64,000 nucleotides of DNA from Anaerotignum propionicum (lineage in GTDB: Bacteria > Bacillota > Clostridia > Lachnospirales > Anaerotignaceae), in the NCBI RefSeq assembly GCF_024461735.1, contig NZ_JANGAD010000001.1, positions 186,001 through 250,000 of the forward strand, read 5' to 3'. Below are positions 46,221-54,865 of the stretch, piece after piece; positions within the stretch are counted from its first letter, which is position 1; each line of letters starts with the position of its first letter. Under the pieces are notes generated by a model that was not told the origin of the DNA, did no database searches, and was given only the letters and a program-made list of their open reading frames with translations. Position numbers and translations under genes: made by a program.

Positions 46221-47144
46221 ATGCCAAATGTATTAGAATATGCAAAACTTTTTGAAACAAATTTGGATTTATTAGCTATTCAAACGCTGAAAACAGGGTT
46301 TATGGACGGCAATAGCGGCAAGGTGAAATATAGTGGGGGTAATGAAGTAAAAGTCCCTAAAATGAGTGTGCAGGGCCTTGGTGATTATTCAAGAGAGAAT
46401 GGTTACACAAGCGGTAGCGTTTCTCTTGTTTACCAAACACTAACTATGACGCAAGATAGAGGTAGAAAATTTCTTATTGATGCTATGGATGTAGATGAAA
46501 CCAATTTTATTGCTAATGCTAGTGATGTCATGGGAGAATTCCAGAGAACAAGACTTGTTCCTGAAATTGACGCATACAGAATTTCCAAACTTGCCACAAC
46601 TGCCATGGGTGTGGCGGGAGATACGCAAGTTGAATATGGCTACACAGTGGGAAATGATATTATTAACAAGATTAAAAAGGGTATTAAGGCGATTCGTTCT
46701 GCTGGCTATGATGGAGAGCTTGATATTCTTGCTACATATGATGTGATTGGTGCTGTGGAGGAAGCTGTTTTAGGGAAATTGACAGCAATGACTTTTGCCC
46801 AGGGGGGTATCAACACCCAGGTGCCACAGATTGATGGCTGCCCTTTAATTGCTGTGCCCAGTAACCGTATGTATACTGCAATTACTTTGTATGATGGCAA
46901 AACAGCAGGGCAGGAAGCAGGCGGATATATTAAAGGAACCTCAGCAAAAGATATTAATTTCATTATAGTGGCCAGGACGTCTCCAATTGCTGTGACAAAG
47001 CAGGATAAGATGAGGATTTTCACACCCGAGACGTATCAGAATGCAAATTCATGGAGCATGGATTACAGACGCTATCATGATATTTGGGTGTTAGATAACA
47101 AGAAGAATTCCTTGTTTGTTAATATCAAAGACACCAAAGCTTAA
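46221..47144 (+). CDS. Major capsid protein
   Basis: This 307-residue protein after the scaffold begins MPNVLEYAKLFETNLDLLAI. It contains VKVPKMSVQGLGDYSRENGY and DRGRKFLIDAMDVDETNFIA, typical of an HK97-fold capsid group in clostridial phages. Position between scaffold and connector genes supports the call. Confidence 0.9.
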   Translation: MPNVLEYAKLFETNLDLLAIQTLKTGFMDGNSGKVKYSGGNEVKVPKMSVQGLGDYSRENGYTSGSVSLVYQTLTMTQDRGRKFLIDAMDVDETNFIANASDVMGEFQRTRLVPEIDAYRISKLATTAMGVAGDTQVEYGYTVGNDIINKIKKGIKAIRSAGYDGELDILATYDVIGAVEEAVLGKLTAMTFAQGGINTQVPQIDGCPLIAVPSNRMYTAITLYDGKTAGQEAGGYIKGTSAKDINFIIVARTSPIAVTKQDKMRIFTPETYQNANSWSMDYRRYHDIWVLDNKKNSLFVNIKDTKA

Positions 47145-47154
47145 GGAGGCCTTT

Positions 47155-47469
47155 ATGTATATTGTAAAAAAGGAGAACATTGAAAGAATTGCAGAGAGCA
47201 AGGCAAAGTATGATGAATACCTTACCCAGGGATATACGCCTGTGCAGACTGATGAACTTCAGCACAAAGAAAATGAACTGTCTGCAATGACAGTGGAAGA
47301 GTTAAAAGCATATGCGGGTGAAAATGGTATTGACATTGGTAGGTCTGCCAGTGCAGAAGGAATTTTGAAGAAAATCACAGAAGCATTGCTCAGTTCAAAT
47401 GGTGGTGATAAAAATGGCGATGATAAAGGTGGAGAAGTTAAAGGCACTGCTGGGGATAACAACGAGTGA
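47155..47469 (+). CDS. Head protein with HeH/LEM-like helix-extended-loop-helix
   Basis: This 104-residue protein has a HeH/Rho-N-like motif (MTVEELKAYAGENGIDIGR, residues 43-61) and an acidic Gly/Asp tail. The ATG at 47155 follows AAGGAGG. Such proteins follow the capsid gene in many phages. Its end overlaps the connector gene. Confidence 0.7.
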   Translation: MYIVKKENIERIAESKAKYDEYLTQGYTPVQTDELQHKENELSAMTVEELKAYAGENGIDIGRSASAEGILKKITEALLSSNGGDKNGDDKGGEVKGTAGDNNE

Positions 47470-47764
47470 TAAGGATTTTATCATCCAATTTATCATTGAT
47501 AAGGTATCTGACATGGTATGCAATTACTGTAATATCCAAGAGATCCCACAAGGCTTAGAAAATGTCACGTTAAACATGGCTGTAGATTTGTACAGGGCTG
47601 AGGGATTAGGACAAGAGCAATTGCAGGGGGCAGTGAAAAGCGTTACAGAGGGGGATGTATCTGTCTCCTTTTCCTCTGCGTCCTCGATCTCAGAGAATCC
47701 CGGAATGGCGTTTTTAAAAAACTACACAAAGCAGCTTGACCAATACCGAAAGGTGGGATGGTAA
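47414..47764 (+). CDS. Head-tail connector protein (gp6-like)
   Basis: This 116-residue helical protein reads KLKALLGITTSDKDFIIQFI and NVTLNMAVDLYRAEGLG, the pattern of phage gp6/YqbG-type connectors that sit under the portal. The ATG at 47414 follows GGTGGTGAT; the ATG at 47420 is also possible. Confidence 0.75.
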   Translation: MAMIKVEKLKALLGITTSDKDFIIQFIIDKVSDMVCNYCNIQEIPQGLENVTLNMAVDLYRAEGLGQEQLQGAVKSVTEGDVSVSFSSASSISENPGMAFLKNYTKQLDQYRKVGW

Positions 47765-48123
47765 TGTCACCCTTGGAATTAATTCGTAGGCATGTAGAAA
47801 GCCTGTATGACGGAAAGTGTATGATTACTGAGTTTCGAAGTCAAGAAGGATTAATCAATAACACTGTCCCTATGGTAATTGGAGAAAAAATTCCTTGTCG
47901 GCTATCCTATCATAGCTTCCCTGGTGGGAAGCAAACAGACACTGCTACGGTAGCAACCCAGAACATTAAATTGTTTCTTTCACCTGAAATTGAGGTGAAA
48001 TCGGGCAGTGAAATCGTGGTTACACAAAACAACGTAACCACTGCGTATAAAGCTTCGGGAGTACCTGCTATTTATGTATCTCATCAAGAGGTTGAATTAA
48101 CGTTGAAAGACGGGTGGGTGTAG
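47764..48123 (+). CDS. Head closure/minor capsid protein
   Basis: This 119-residue beta-rich protein (VIGEKIPCRLSYHSFPGGKQ, QNIKLFLSPEIEVKSGSEIV) resembles phage head-closure proteins (YqbH/gp16-like). The ATG at 47764 shares a base with the previous stop and follows AAAGGTGGG. Confidence 0.7.
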   Translation: MSPLELIRRHVESLYDGKCMITEFRSQEGLINNTVPMVIGEKIPCRLSYHSFPGGKQTDTATVATQNIKLFLSPEIEVKSGSEIVVTQNNVTTAYKASGVPAIYVSHQEVELTLKDGWV

Positions 48124-48533
48124 TGGCTAAGTGGGGCAAAGTAGATTATAGGCAATTGGTTAAGCTTAGGGACCGGCTAGAAAAGTTGCAAGAATCTGAA
48201 TTGCAAAAGTTCAATGAACAAATGGTTTATGAGCTCGCGGCTAGGTTACTGCGAAAAGCTGTGAAAAGAACGCCTGTGGATTCAGGGTGGTTGCGTAACG
48301 GTTGGTTTATTGGCGGTACCCGTTACAATAACGGAGTGTATGAAGTGGAGGTGTACAACAATACAGAATATGCCTCTTATGTGGAATCAGGTCATAGAAC
48401 CAGAGATCGCAAAGGATGGGTACCAGGGCGGTTTATGCTTATGATTTCTGAGAAGGAATTGGAAAAAGACGCAGATAGAATTATCGAAAAAAGGCTAATA
48501 AAGATTTTGGGGGAGGCGTTCCATGGTAAATAA
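48123..48533 (+). CDS. HK97 gp10-family neck protein
   Basis: This 136-residue protein carries AARLLRKAVKRTPVDSGWLR and YASYVESGHRTRDRKGWVPG, the gp10 family signature. It starts at GTG 48123, overlapping the previous stop. It acts in head-tail joining. Confidence 0.85.
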   Translation: MAKWGKVDYRQLVKLRDRLEKLQESELQKFNEQMVYELAARLLRKAVKRTPVDSGWLRNGWFIGGTRYNNGVYEVEVYNNTEYASYVESGHRTRDRKGWVPGRFMLMISEKELEKDADRIIEKRLIKILGEAFHGK

Positions 48534-48954
48534 GTTGATAGCAGGGATAGCCGAAGCGATACGAAAGGGATTTCCAACAGCAACCCATAAAATTTACACA
48601 GAGAAAACAGAGCAGGGCATACAGAAGCCTTGCTTTTTTATTCTCTGTGTTTCCCAGTGGTATGATGCCAAGTTAAGAGATAGGTTTCGTCTGGATGCGT
48701 CCTTTGATATCCACTATTTCCCGAAATTGGGTAATGCAGAAAACTGGGACACTGCCGAAACACTGCGGTCTCTTTTAGAATGGATAACCATAGATGGCAA
48801 TCTAATTCGAGGCAGTAGCATTAACTACAAAATAGAAGATGGGATACTCCATTTCTTTATTGACTACAACTTGAATATGACACAAAAGGCAGGGACTTAT
48901 GAATATATGGAAGAGGTGAAGGTATATGGCAAAGTTAGCAAAACAGGAAGATGA
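48523..48954 (+). CDS. Tail terminator/completion protein
   Basis: This 143-residue protein (VNKLIAGIAEAIRKGFPTAT, KPCFFILCVSQWYDAKLRDR) resembles the tail-terminator family before PBSX-type sheath genes. It overlaps its neighbours at both ends. Confidence 0.72.
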   Translation: MVNKLIAGIAEAIRKGFPTATHKIYTEKTEQGIQKPCFFILCVSQWYDAKLRDRFRLDASFDIHYFPKLGNAENWDTAETLRSLLEWITIDGNLIRGSSINYKIEDGILHFFIDYNLNMTQKAGTYEYMEEVKVYGKVSKTGR

Positions 48955-49114
48955 AGAGCAGGAGATCAGGTTTTCTAAAGATTCCCTTTTGCGAAGTCAA
49001 AAGTATGCAGACTACAGGGATGTATTGACAGCTCTGTTGGAAGATGGAAAGGCTTACACCCATGGGGAAGTTGATGGGTTTATTGAAAAATTTCAGAAAG
49101 GAACGGTGAGGTAA
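48926..49114 (+). CDS. Small tail-module protein
   Basis: This 62-residue charged protein (RSQKYADYRDVLTALLEDGK, EVDGFIEKFQKG) is found as a short gene just before the sheath in PBSX-like modules. No function is known. It overlaps the previous gene by 29 bases. Confidence 0.65.
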   Translation: MAKLAKQEDEEQEIRFSKDSLLRSQKYADYRDVLTALLEDGKAYTHGEVDGFIEKFQKGTVR

Positions 49115-50419
49115 TTGGGATTAGGTGGCGGTACTTTTTTGGTACAAAATAAAGTCCTTCCGGGTGCTTATATCAACTTTGTTTCAGCGGCCAGAGCATC
49201 CGCAAATCTATCTGATCGGGGTTATGTAGCGCTGGCATTAGAGCTGGATTGGGGTGTTGATGGTGATGTTTTTACAGTAGAGAATGCTGACTTTCAGACG
49301 GATTCCTTAAAGATATTTGGATATGACTATACAAGCCCTAAATTAAAGGGGCTAAGGGATTTATTTCTCAATGCAAAGACTCTGTATGCCTATCGTTTAA
49401 ACAGCGGTGTTAAGGCTAAAAATACTTATGCAACGGCAAAGTATAGCGGTATTCGTGGAAACGATCTTAGAATAATTGTTTCGGCAAATGTGGATGAACC
49501 AACAAAATTTGATGTTACCACAATGCTTGATATGGTTATTGTGGATAATCAGACTGTATCTACATCATCAGGATTAGCTGACAATGATTTTGCTGTGTTC
49601 AAGAAAACCGCAACGCTTGAAGTAACTACTGGGATGTCCTTAACAGGCGGCACAAATGGCACTGTGGTTGGTACAGCGTATCAAACATTTCTGGACAAAG
49701 TGGAGGCGTATAGCTTTAATACGCTTGGGTGCTTGTCCACAGAGGAAACTGTAAAAAGTTTATTTGTTGCTTTTACGAAACGCTTAAGAGATGAAATGGG
49801 CGTTAAGTTTCAGACGGTCCTTTATAACAAAACAGCTGATCATGAAGGCATTATTAACCTGAAAAATGCTGCACTAGATGCGGGAGCAAACGGAGCTGAC
49901 CTCGTATATTGGCTCACCGGAGCATCAGCGGGGTGTGCAGTAAATAAAAGCAATCAGAACAAGCTTTACGATGGTGAGTTTGAGATATATACAGATTATA
50001 AGCAAAGCCAGCTGGCCGCTGCGATTAAAGCGGGTGAGTTTGTATTTCATAAAGTTGGCGAGGAAATCCGAGTTTTAGATGATATCAACAGCTTTACGTC
50101 AGTAACTGTAGATAAAAACGATGATTTCCAGAGTAATCAGGTAGTGCGTGTGCTTGATCAGATTGGTAATGATATAGCGGTGTTGTTTAATACACGATAT
50201 TTAGGTAAGGTGCAAAACAACGATGCTGGCCGGATTGCCTTTTGGAATGACTTGGTATCATATAACAAGCAGATGGAGCAGATTCAGGCCATTGAAAACT
50301 TTGTCTCTGATGATTTGAAAGTAGAAAAAGGCAATGATAAAAAGTCGGTGACAGTGACAAATCCCGTGACCCCTGTTGCTGCCATGGCAAAACTATATAT
50401 GACTGTAATTGTACAATAA
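49115..50419 (+). CDS. xkdK: Contractile tail sheath protein (XkdK-like)
   Basis: This 434-residue protein reads QNKVLPGAYINFVSAARASA at the N-terminus and ends with a C-terminal domain (VVRVLDQIGNDIAVLFNTRY). Both match the PBSX XkdK sheath family. It starts at TTG 49115, directly after the previous stop. Its presence shows that the phage has a contractile (myovirus-type) tail. Confidence 0.93.
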   Translation: MGLGGGTFLVQNKVLPGAYINFVSAARASANLSDRGYVALALELDWGVDGDVFTVENADFQTDSLKIFGYDYTSPKLKGLRDLFLNAKTLYAYRLNSGVKAKNTYATAKYSGIRGNDLRIIVSANVDEPTKFDVTTMLDMVIVDNQTVSTSSGLADNDFAVFKKTATLEVTTGMSLTGGTNGTVVGTAYQTFLDKVEAYSFNTLGCLSTEETVKSLFVAFTKRLRDEMGVKFQTVLYNKTADHEGIINLKNAALDAGANGADLVYWLTGASAGCAVNKSNQNKLYDGEFEIYTDYKQSQLAAAIKAGEFVFHKVGEEIRVLDDINSFTSVTVDKNDDFQSNQVVRVLDQIGNDIAVLFNTRYLGKVQNNDAGRIAFWNDLVSYNKQMEQIQAIENFVSDDLKVEKGNDKKSVTVTNPVTPVAAMAKLYMTVIVQ

Positions 50420-50434
50420 GGGAGGAGGTAGACT

Positions 50435-50911
50435 ATGAGTAACATTACCATGCTGAGCAAGGATGCGGTTTCTGCGAAAATGGCAGAATGCTTTGTTACA
50501 ATTGAAGGAAATCGCTATAACTTTATGAATGCCATTTCTTTGGAAGCAACTATGGAAAAATCCAAGACGGAGATTGCAGTCCTTGGTAGGCTGTCAAAGG
50601 GAAATAAGGCGGCAGGCGTAAAGGGTACCGGAAGTGCAACCTTCCATTACAACACTTCCATGTTTCGTAAACTTATGAAACGCTTCCAAGATACGGGGGA
50701 GGACGTTTATTTCGATATCCAAATTACAAACGAGGATCCTACCTCTGCCGCAGGCAGGCAGACGGTTATTCTAAGAGATTGTAATTTCGATAGTGTCATT
50801 GTTGCAAAGTTCGATGCTGATAGCGATGATTCTTTGACAGAGGATATGGACTTCACGTTTGAAAGCTTTGAAATGCCTGAGACTTTTAATGTTTTAGATG
50901 GAATGAATTAA
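50435..50911 (+). CDS. xkdM: Tail tube protein (XkdM-like)
   Basis: This 158-residue inner tube subunit (MAECFVTIEGNRYNFMNAIS, VKGTGSATFHYNTSMFRKLM) follows the sheath, as in PBSX. GGAGGAGG precedes the ATG. Confidence 0.92.
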   Translation: MSNITMLSKDAVSAKMAECFVTIEGNRYNFMNAISLEATMEKSKTEIAVLGRLSKGNKAAGVKGTGSATFHYNTSMFRKLMKRFQDTGEDVYFDIQITNEDPTSAAGRQTVILRDCNFDSVIVAKFDADSDDSLTEDMDFTFESFEMPETFNVLDGMN

Positions 50912-50923
50912 GGAGGAATACAT

Positions 50924-51343
50924 ATGAATTTGCATGCATTTTTAAACCCCATCGAAGAGGAAAATAAGAAAGTGGTAGCAAGCAAGCGTTTCATTGATGG
51001 TACCGGAAAGCCTATCGAATGGGAGATTAGAACCATTACAGCGGAAGAGGATGAGTACCTGCGTAAATCCTGTACGAAAAAGGTACAGGTGCCTGGTAAA
51101 AAAGGACAGTTCATACAAGAAATTGATACGAATAAGTATTTAGGGCTGTTAGCAGTTTCTTGCACTGTATGCCCTAATCTTAATGATGCAGAACTGCAAA
51201 ATGGCTACGGTGTTATGGGTGCAGATAGTTTGCTTAAAAAAATGTTGCATGCCGGAGAATATACTGCTTTCCTTGCGAAGATACAGGAAATGAATGGTTT
51301 TGATTCCTCTATGGATGAATTGGTAGAAGAAGCAAAAAACTAA
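50924..51343 (+). CDS. xkdN: Tail assembly chaperone, short form (XkdN-like)
   Basis: This 139-residue product (MNLHAFLNPIEEENKKVVAS) lies between tube and tape measure, the chaperone position (lambda gpG equivalent). AAGGAGG lies upstream. The last sense codons GCA-AAA-AAC before TAA form the slippery heptamer A-AAA-AAC. Confidence 0.9.
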   Translation: MNLHAFLNPIEEENKKVVASKRFIDGTGKPIEWEIRTITAEEDEYLRKSCTKKVQVPGKKGQFIQEIDTNKYLGLLAVSCTVCPNLNDAELQNGYGVMGADSLLKKMLHAGEYTAFLAKIQEMNGFDSSMDELVEEAKN

Positions 51344-51528
51344 TTGACGGGGGTGATGGGGAAAGTAACTATGCACATTATTGCTTGCACCAGCTCCACC
51401 TATTGCCCTCGCAGTTTATAACGTTGCCAAGGAATGAAAAGGCGTTTATTATGGCCTCTATTCAGTTAAAAGCAGAAAAAGAGAAACAAGAATCTACAAA
51501 ATTGACCAGAAATGGCAAAAGGAGGTAG
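50924..51528 (+). CDS. Tail assembly chaperone, -1 frameshift fusion (gpGT-like)
   Basis: A -1 shift at AAAAAAC (51334-51340) continues translation from CTA (51340) for 62 more codons, to TAG at 51526-51528. This gives about 201 residues. The extension reads LIDGGDGESNYAHYCLHQLH and later EKAFIMASIQLKAEKEKQE, like the T part of PBSX-type chaperones. The extension has no start codon with a ribosome site of its own. Programmed frameshifting here is widespread in tailed phages. Confidence 0.82.
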
Positions 51529-51554
51529 AAATTAGTTGGAAAATGTTGTATAAT
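51526..51554 (+). promoter_or_regulatory. Promoter of cargo cassette 2
   Basis: TATAAT (51549-51554) with TAGAAA (51526-51531) 17 bases upstream. The -10 is perfect; the -35 is moderate and overlaps the chaperone stop. Confidence 0.55.
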
Positions 51555-51585
51555 ACCCTTAAAAGTAGATTTAGGGGGTATAGAG

Positions 51586-52155
51586 ATGAAAAAAGTACTA
51601 TGTTTTTTTGTGTTATCGGTTATGTTTTTTACTGTAGGTTGTACTGCGAATCAAAGCGCAACTAAGGATGTATTTGAGGAATCAACGGTAGCTGAAGGTG
51701 ATAAGAAGGCAGAAGAGCCGAGTATTCAGGTGATTTCGGCAGGAGACGTTATTACAGGAACAAATTGTGAAATAACGATCAAAAGTGTGAATTTATCTTA
51801 TGATGTATTACCGGACGATACAAGTGGTTTTTATACGCATTATCCAGCCAGCCCAGGTAAGGTTTTAGTTGATGTGGATGTTGATGTGAAGAATACAGCA
51901 AAGCAAAATTTATCTTGTGATGAAATCATGAAGGTAACTGCAGATTACAATGACGGTTATACTTACACTGGGTACGCTATAGTTGATGATAGTACTGCTG
52001 GATTTACTTATGCAAATATTTCTCAAGTAGATCCTCTTGAAACAAAAGGCATGAGATATTTGATTGATTGCCCAGAAGAAGTGGAACAAACTACAAATCC
52101 GTTGTTTCTTATTTTTACTTTAGATCAAAAGGATTATAAATTTGTCATTAGATAA
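51586..52155 (+). CDS. Prophage lipoprotein (cargo between chaperone and tape measure)
   Basis: This 189-residue lipoprotein has a signal with lipobox FFTVGC (Cys19), a Ser/Glu-rich linker, and a beta-sandwich domain (residues 60-189: ITIKSVNLSYDVLPDDTSGF, VDVDVDVKNTAKQNLS) similar to DUF4352/TcpA-like extracellular modules. It has its own promoter and terminator and interrupts the conserved tail operon, so it is likely expressed in the lysogen. Superinfection exclusion or host surface change is possible but unproven. Confidence 0.7.
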   Translation: MKKVLCFFVLSVMFFTVGCTANQSATKDVFEESTVAEGDKKAEEPSIQVISAGDVITGTNCEITIKSVNLSYDVLPDDTSGFYTHYPASPGKVLVDVDVDVKNTAKQNLSCDEIMKVTADYNDGYTYTGYAIVDDSTAGFTYANISQVDPLETKGMRYLIDCPEEVEQTTNPLFLIFTLDQKDYKFVIR

Positions 52156-52171
52156 TTTATGCAAGAATTAT

Positions 52172-52203
52172 AAAAGCGCTTACTAGATGGTAAGTGCTTT
52201 TTA
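52172..52203 (+). terminator. Terminator of cargo cassette 2
   Basis: AAAAGCGCTTAC (52172-52183) pairs with GTAAGTGCTTTT (52190-52201, one wobble), followed by T. It lies 16 bases past the lipoprotein stop. Confidence 0.8.
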
Positions 52204-52227
52204 TGTTGTTTTGAAAGGATGTGACGA

Positions 52228-54195
52228 ATGGCAACCATTAAAACTTCAATACAAATGTTTAACGGCATGACGCCTGGACTTAGAAGTATAACTAATGCAT
52301 TAAATATAGCTATTAGTAGCTTTGAGAATATGCAAAGGGTATCAACGAATTCTATTGATGTAAGTTCTTTGCAAACTGCAAGGGTAGAGTTGAATAGAGC
52401 GGAGGTAGCTTTTAACCAAGTAGAAGAGTCCATTCGAGATGCTGACCGACAACAGAGAAATTTAAATAACGACATAAGCAGAGGCGCAGGTTTTGCGAGT
52501 GGTTTGAAAGGTGCATTTGCAGGAATAGGTAGTGTATTGGGAATAAAAAAAGTTGTTAGTATTTCCGATGAATTTTCAAGAAGTACAGCTCGTCTAGGAT
52601 TAATGACGGGTAGCATGGAAAATATAGCTGGATTGCAAGATCAGATATACCAATCTGCACAACGCACACGTACAGCTTATTTAGGTAATATGGATGCGGT
52701 AGCAAAGTTGGGTCTTAGAGCAGGATCAATCTTTAAAAACTCTAATGAAACCATAGAATTTACAGAATTATTAAACAAGCAATTTAAGATAGCAGGTGCA
52801 TCCCAACAGGAAATTGCTTCCGCAACGCTTCAGCTTACACAGGCGTTAGGTTCGGGTGTTCTTCGAGGTGAAGAATTTAATGCCGTATTTGAAGCAGCGC
52901 CAAACGTAATGCAGGCGGTGGCCGACTATATGGATGTGCCAATAGGGAAAATGCGAGATTTAGCTTCAGATGGCGAAATTAGCGCTAGTATTGTCAAGAA
53001 TGCAATGTTTGCAGCGGCAGATGAAATAAATGAGAAGTTTAACAAAATCCCGCATACATGGTCAGATGTTTGGGTTATGGCGGTTAATAAGGTAATCAAA
53101 ATTTCGCAACCTTTGTTACAAGTAATTGGTGTTCTGGCCAACAACTGGAGCATCATCGAGCCGATTATCATTGGTTTAGCAACGGGGATTGGAATTTATA
53201 CGGCAGCCATTGCTGCACATAATATAGCACTAAGTGTGACTAATACTTTGCAAGCCATTGGTGCAGCAAATGCTGCGATAATGGCAGGAAAAACTTTGGC
53301 GCAGGCTGCTGCAACTACTACTGCAACGGGTGCTCAGGTTGGATTTAATGCAGCATTGTTAGCCTGCCCTATTACATGGATTATTTTGGCCGTTATTGCT
53401 GTGATTGCCGTTTTTTATGCAGTGATAGCTGTAATTAATAAAGTCAAAGGGACATCAATAAGCGCTACAGGATTAATATTTGGTACATTTGCTTGGCTGG
53501 GAGCTGCTATCCTAAATGTGTTCATTGGTGTTGCTAATGCTGCGATTCAGTTTCTTTGGACCAGGTTTGTAGAGCCTTTTATAGGTATCATTGAATGGAT
53601 ATTAAATGTGGCTAATGGTGGATTTGATAGCTTCGGGGGGGCAGTGGCAAACTTAATTGGCCAAATTATTTCTTGGTTTTTATCACTTGGAAAAGTGGTT
53701 ACGAAGATCATAGATGCTATATTTGGTACCGACTGGACAGCTGGACTTACAGCATTACAAGACAATGTGTTGGCATGGGGTAAAAATAATAATGCGATCA
53801 CATTGGAGCATAACCCACCACAAATGAGAAGAATAGGTTTAAAGGGCGCTTTTTCAGCAGGGCAAGATTTCGGCATAAACTTAGCTAATAAGGTATCCGG
53901 TGTGTTTGGTAACAACACCATGGATCAGGTTGTAGGCAATACAGATGATATTGCAGGTAACACTGAAAAAATGGCTAACTCTATGGAGATTTCCCAAGAG
54001 GAATTAAAATATTTACGTGATATGGCCGAACGTGAAGCAATTAACCGATTCACTACCGCAGAAATAAAAGTGGATTTTAAAAATGAATCTACCATTAATT
54101 CTAATTTAGATATAGATGGGGTCGTGGATAAGTTTACTGAAAAGCTTAGGGAAGCGGTAGACATCAGTGCAGAGGAGGTGCATGTAATTGTATAA
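52228..54195 (+). CDS. Tail tape measure protein
   Basis: This 655-residue protein has the tape-measure N-terminal domain (AAPNVMQAVADYMDVPIGKM, KIPHTWSDVWVMAVNKVIKI; residues 90-290). A hydrophobic central region with several membrane-like segments (310-430) and a C-terminal tail complete it. At roughly 1.5 angstrom per residue it implies a tail near 100 nm. Confidence 0.92.
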   Translation: MATIKTSIQMFNGMTPGLRSITNALNIAISSFENMQRVSTNSIDVSSLQTARVELNRAEVAFNQVEESIRDADRQQRNLNNDISRGAGFASGLKGAFAGIGSVLGIKKVVSISDEFSRSTARLGLMTGSMENIAGLQDQIYQSAQRTRTAYLGNMDAVAKLGLRAGSIFKNSNETIEFTELLNKQFKIAGASQQEIASATLQLTQALGSGVLRGEEFNAVFEAAPNVMQAVADYMDVPIGKMRDLASDGEISASIVKNAMFAAADEINEKFNKIPHTWSDVWVMAVNKVIKISQPLLQVIGVLANNWSIIEPIIIGLATGIGIYTAAIAAHNIALSVTNTLQAIGAANAAIMAGKTLAQAAATTTATGAQVGFNAALLACPITWIILAVIAVIAVFYAVIAVINKVKGTSISATGLIFGTFAWLGAAILNVFIGVANAAIQFLWTRFVEPFIGIIEWILNVANGGFDSFGGAVANLIGQIISWFLSLGKVVTKIIDAIFGTDWTAGLTALQDNVLAWGKNNNAITLEHNPPQMRRIGLKGAFSAGQDFGINLANKVSGVFGNNTMDQVVGNTDDIAGNTEKMANSMEISQEELKYLRDMAEREAINRFTTAEIKVDFKNESTINSNLDIDGVVDKFTEKLREAVDISAEEVHVIV

Positions 54196-54865
54196 AGTTT
54201 TATTGGGGGATATTCAACTCCCCATAGCACCACAAAAAATCCAAATGAAAATTAATAATAACAACAAAACTATGGATTTGATTAATGGCAGTGAGTACAA
54301 TTTCTTGCGCTTGCCTGGGCTGACGGAATTCAGTTTTGAATTTATACTCCCCCATGCAAAATATCCATTTGCTGTGTATCCCGATGGGTTCAAACCTCCT
54401 GAGAAATATATGGTTTCTTTAAAGGCTTTGAAAGTTGGTAAAAGGCCGTTTGCTTTTAGCATTCTACGGACAATGCCGAATGGCAAAACTATGTTTGATA
54501 CAAATATGTTGGTGTCATTGGAGGAATATACGATTACAGAAGATGCAGGAGAGGGTTACGATCTCACTGTTAGTATAAGGCTAAAGCAATATCAGGAAAT
54601 GGAACAGCAACAGGAGATTAAAGCACAAGTAAATACAGTAGTACAGCAAGCTGGAAATGCAATCGTTGTAAAAGAAGAAAAGACACGACCTTCAGATAAA
54701 GTAGCACCAAAAACATACACTGTAAAGAAGGGGGATTCTCTTTGGAAGATATGCAAGGCGCAACTGGGGGATGGTTCAAGGTTCGGGGAAATCGCAAAGT
54801 TAAATGGTATCAGTAATCCTAATTTAATTTATCCGGGGCAGGTGATAAAGCTTGGTACATCTTAA
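54188..54865 (+). CDS. xkdP: Tail protein with LysM domain (XkdP-like)
   Basis: This 225-residue protein has an N-terminal baseplate region and a C-terminal LysM peptidoglycan-binding module (KTYTVKKGDSLWKICKAQLG, residues 176-224). It matches PBSX XkdP. TTG 54188 overlaps the tape measure's end. Confidence 0.9.
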   Translation: MYKVLLGDIQLPIAPQKIQMKINNNNKTMDLINGSEYNFLRLPGLTEFSFEFILPHAKYPFAVYPDGFKPPEKYMVSLKALKVGKRPFAFSILRTMPNGKTMFDTNMLVSLEEYTITEDAGEGYDLTVSIRLKQYQEMEQQQEIKAQVNTVVQQAGNAIVVKEEKTRPSDKVAPKTYTVKKGDSLWKICKAQLGDGSRFGEIAKLNGISNPNLIYPGQVIKLGTS

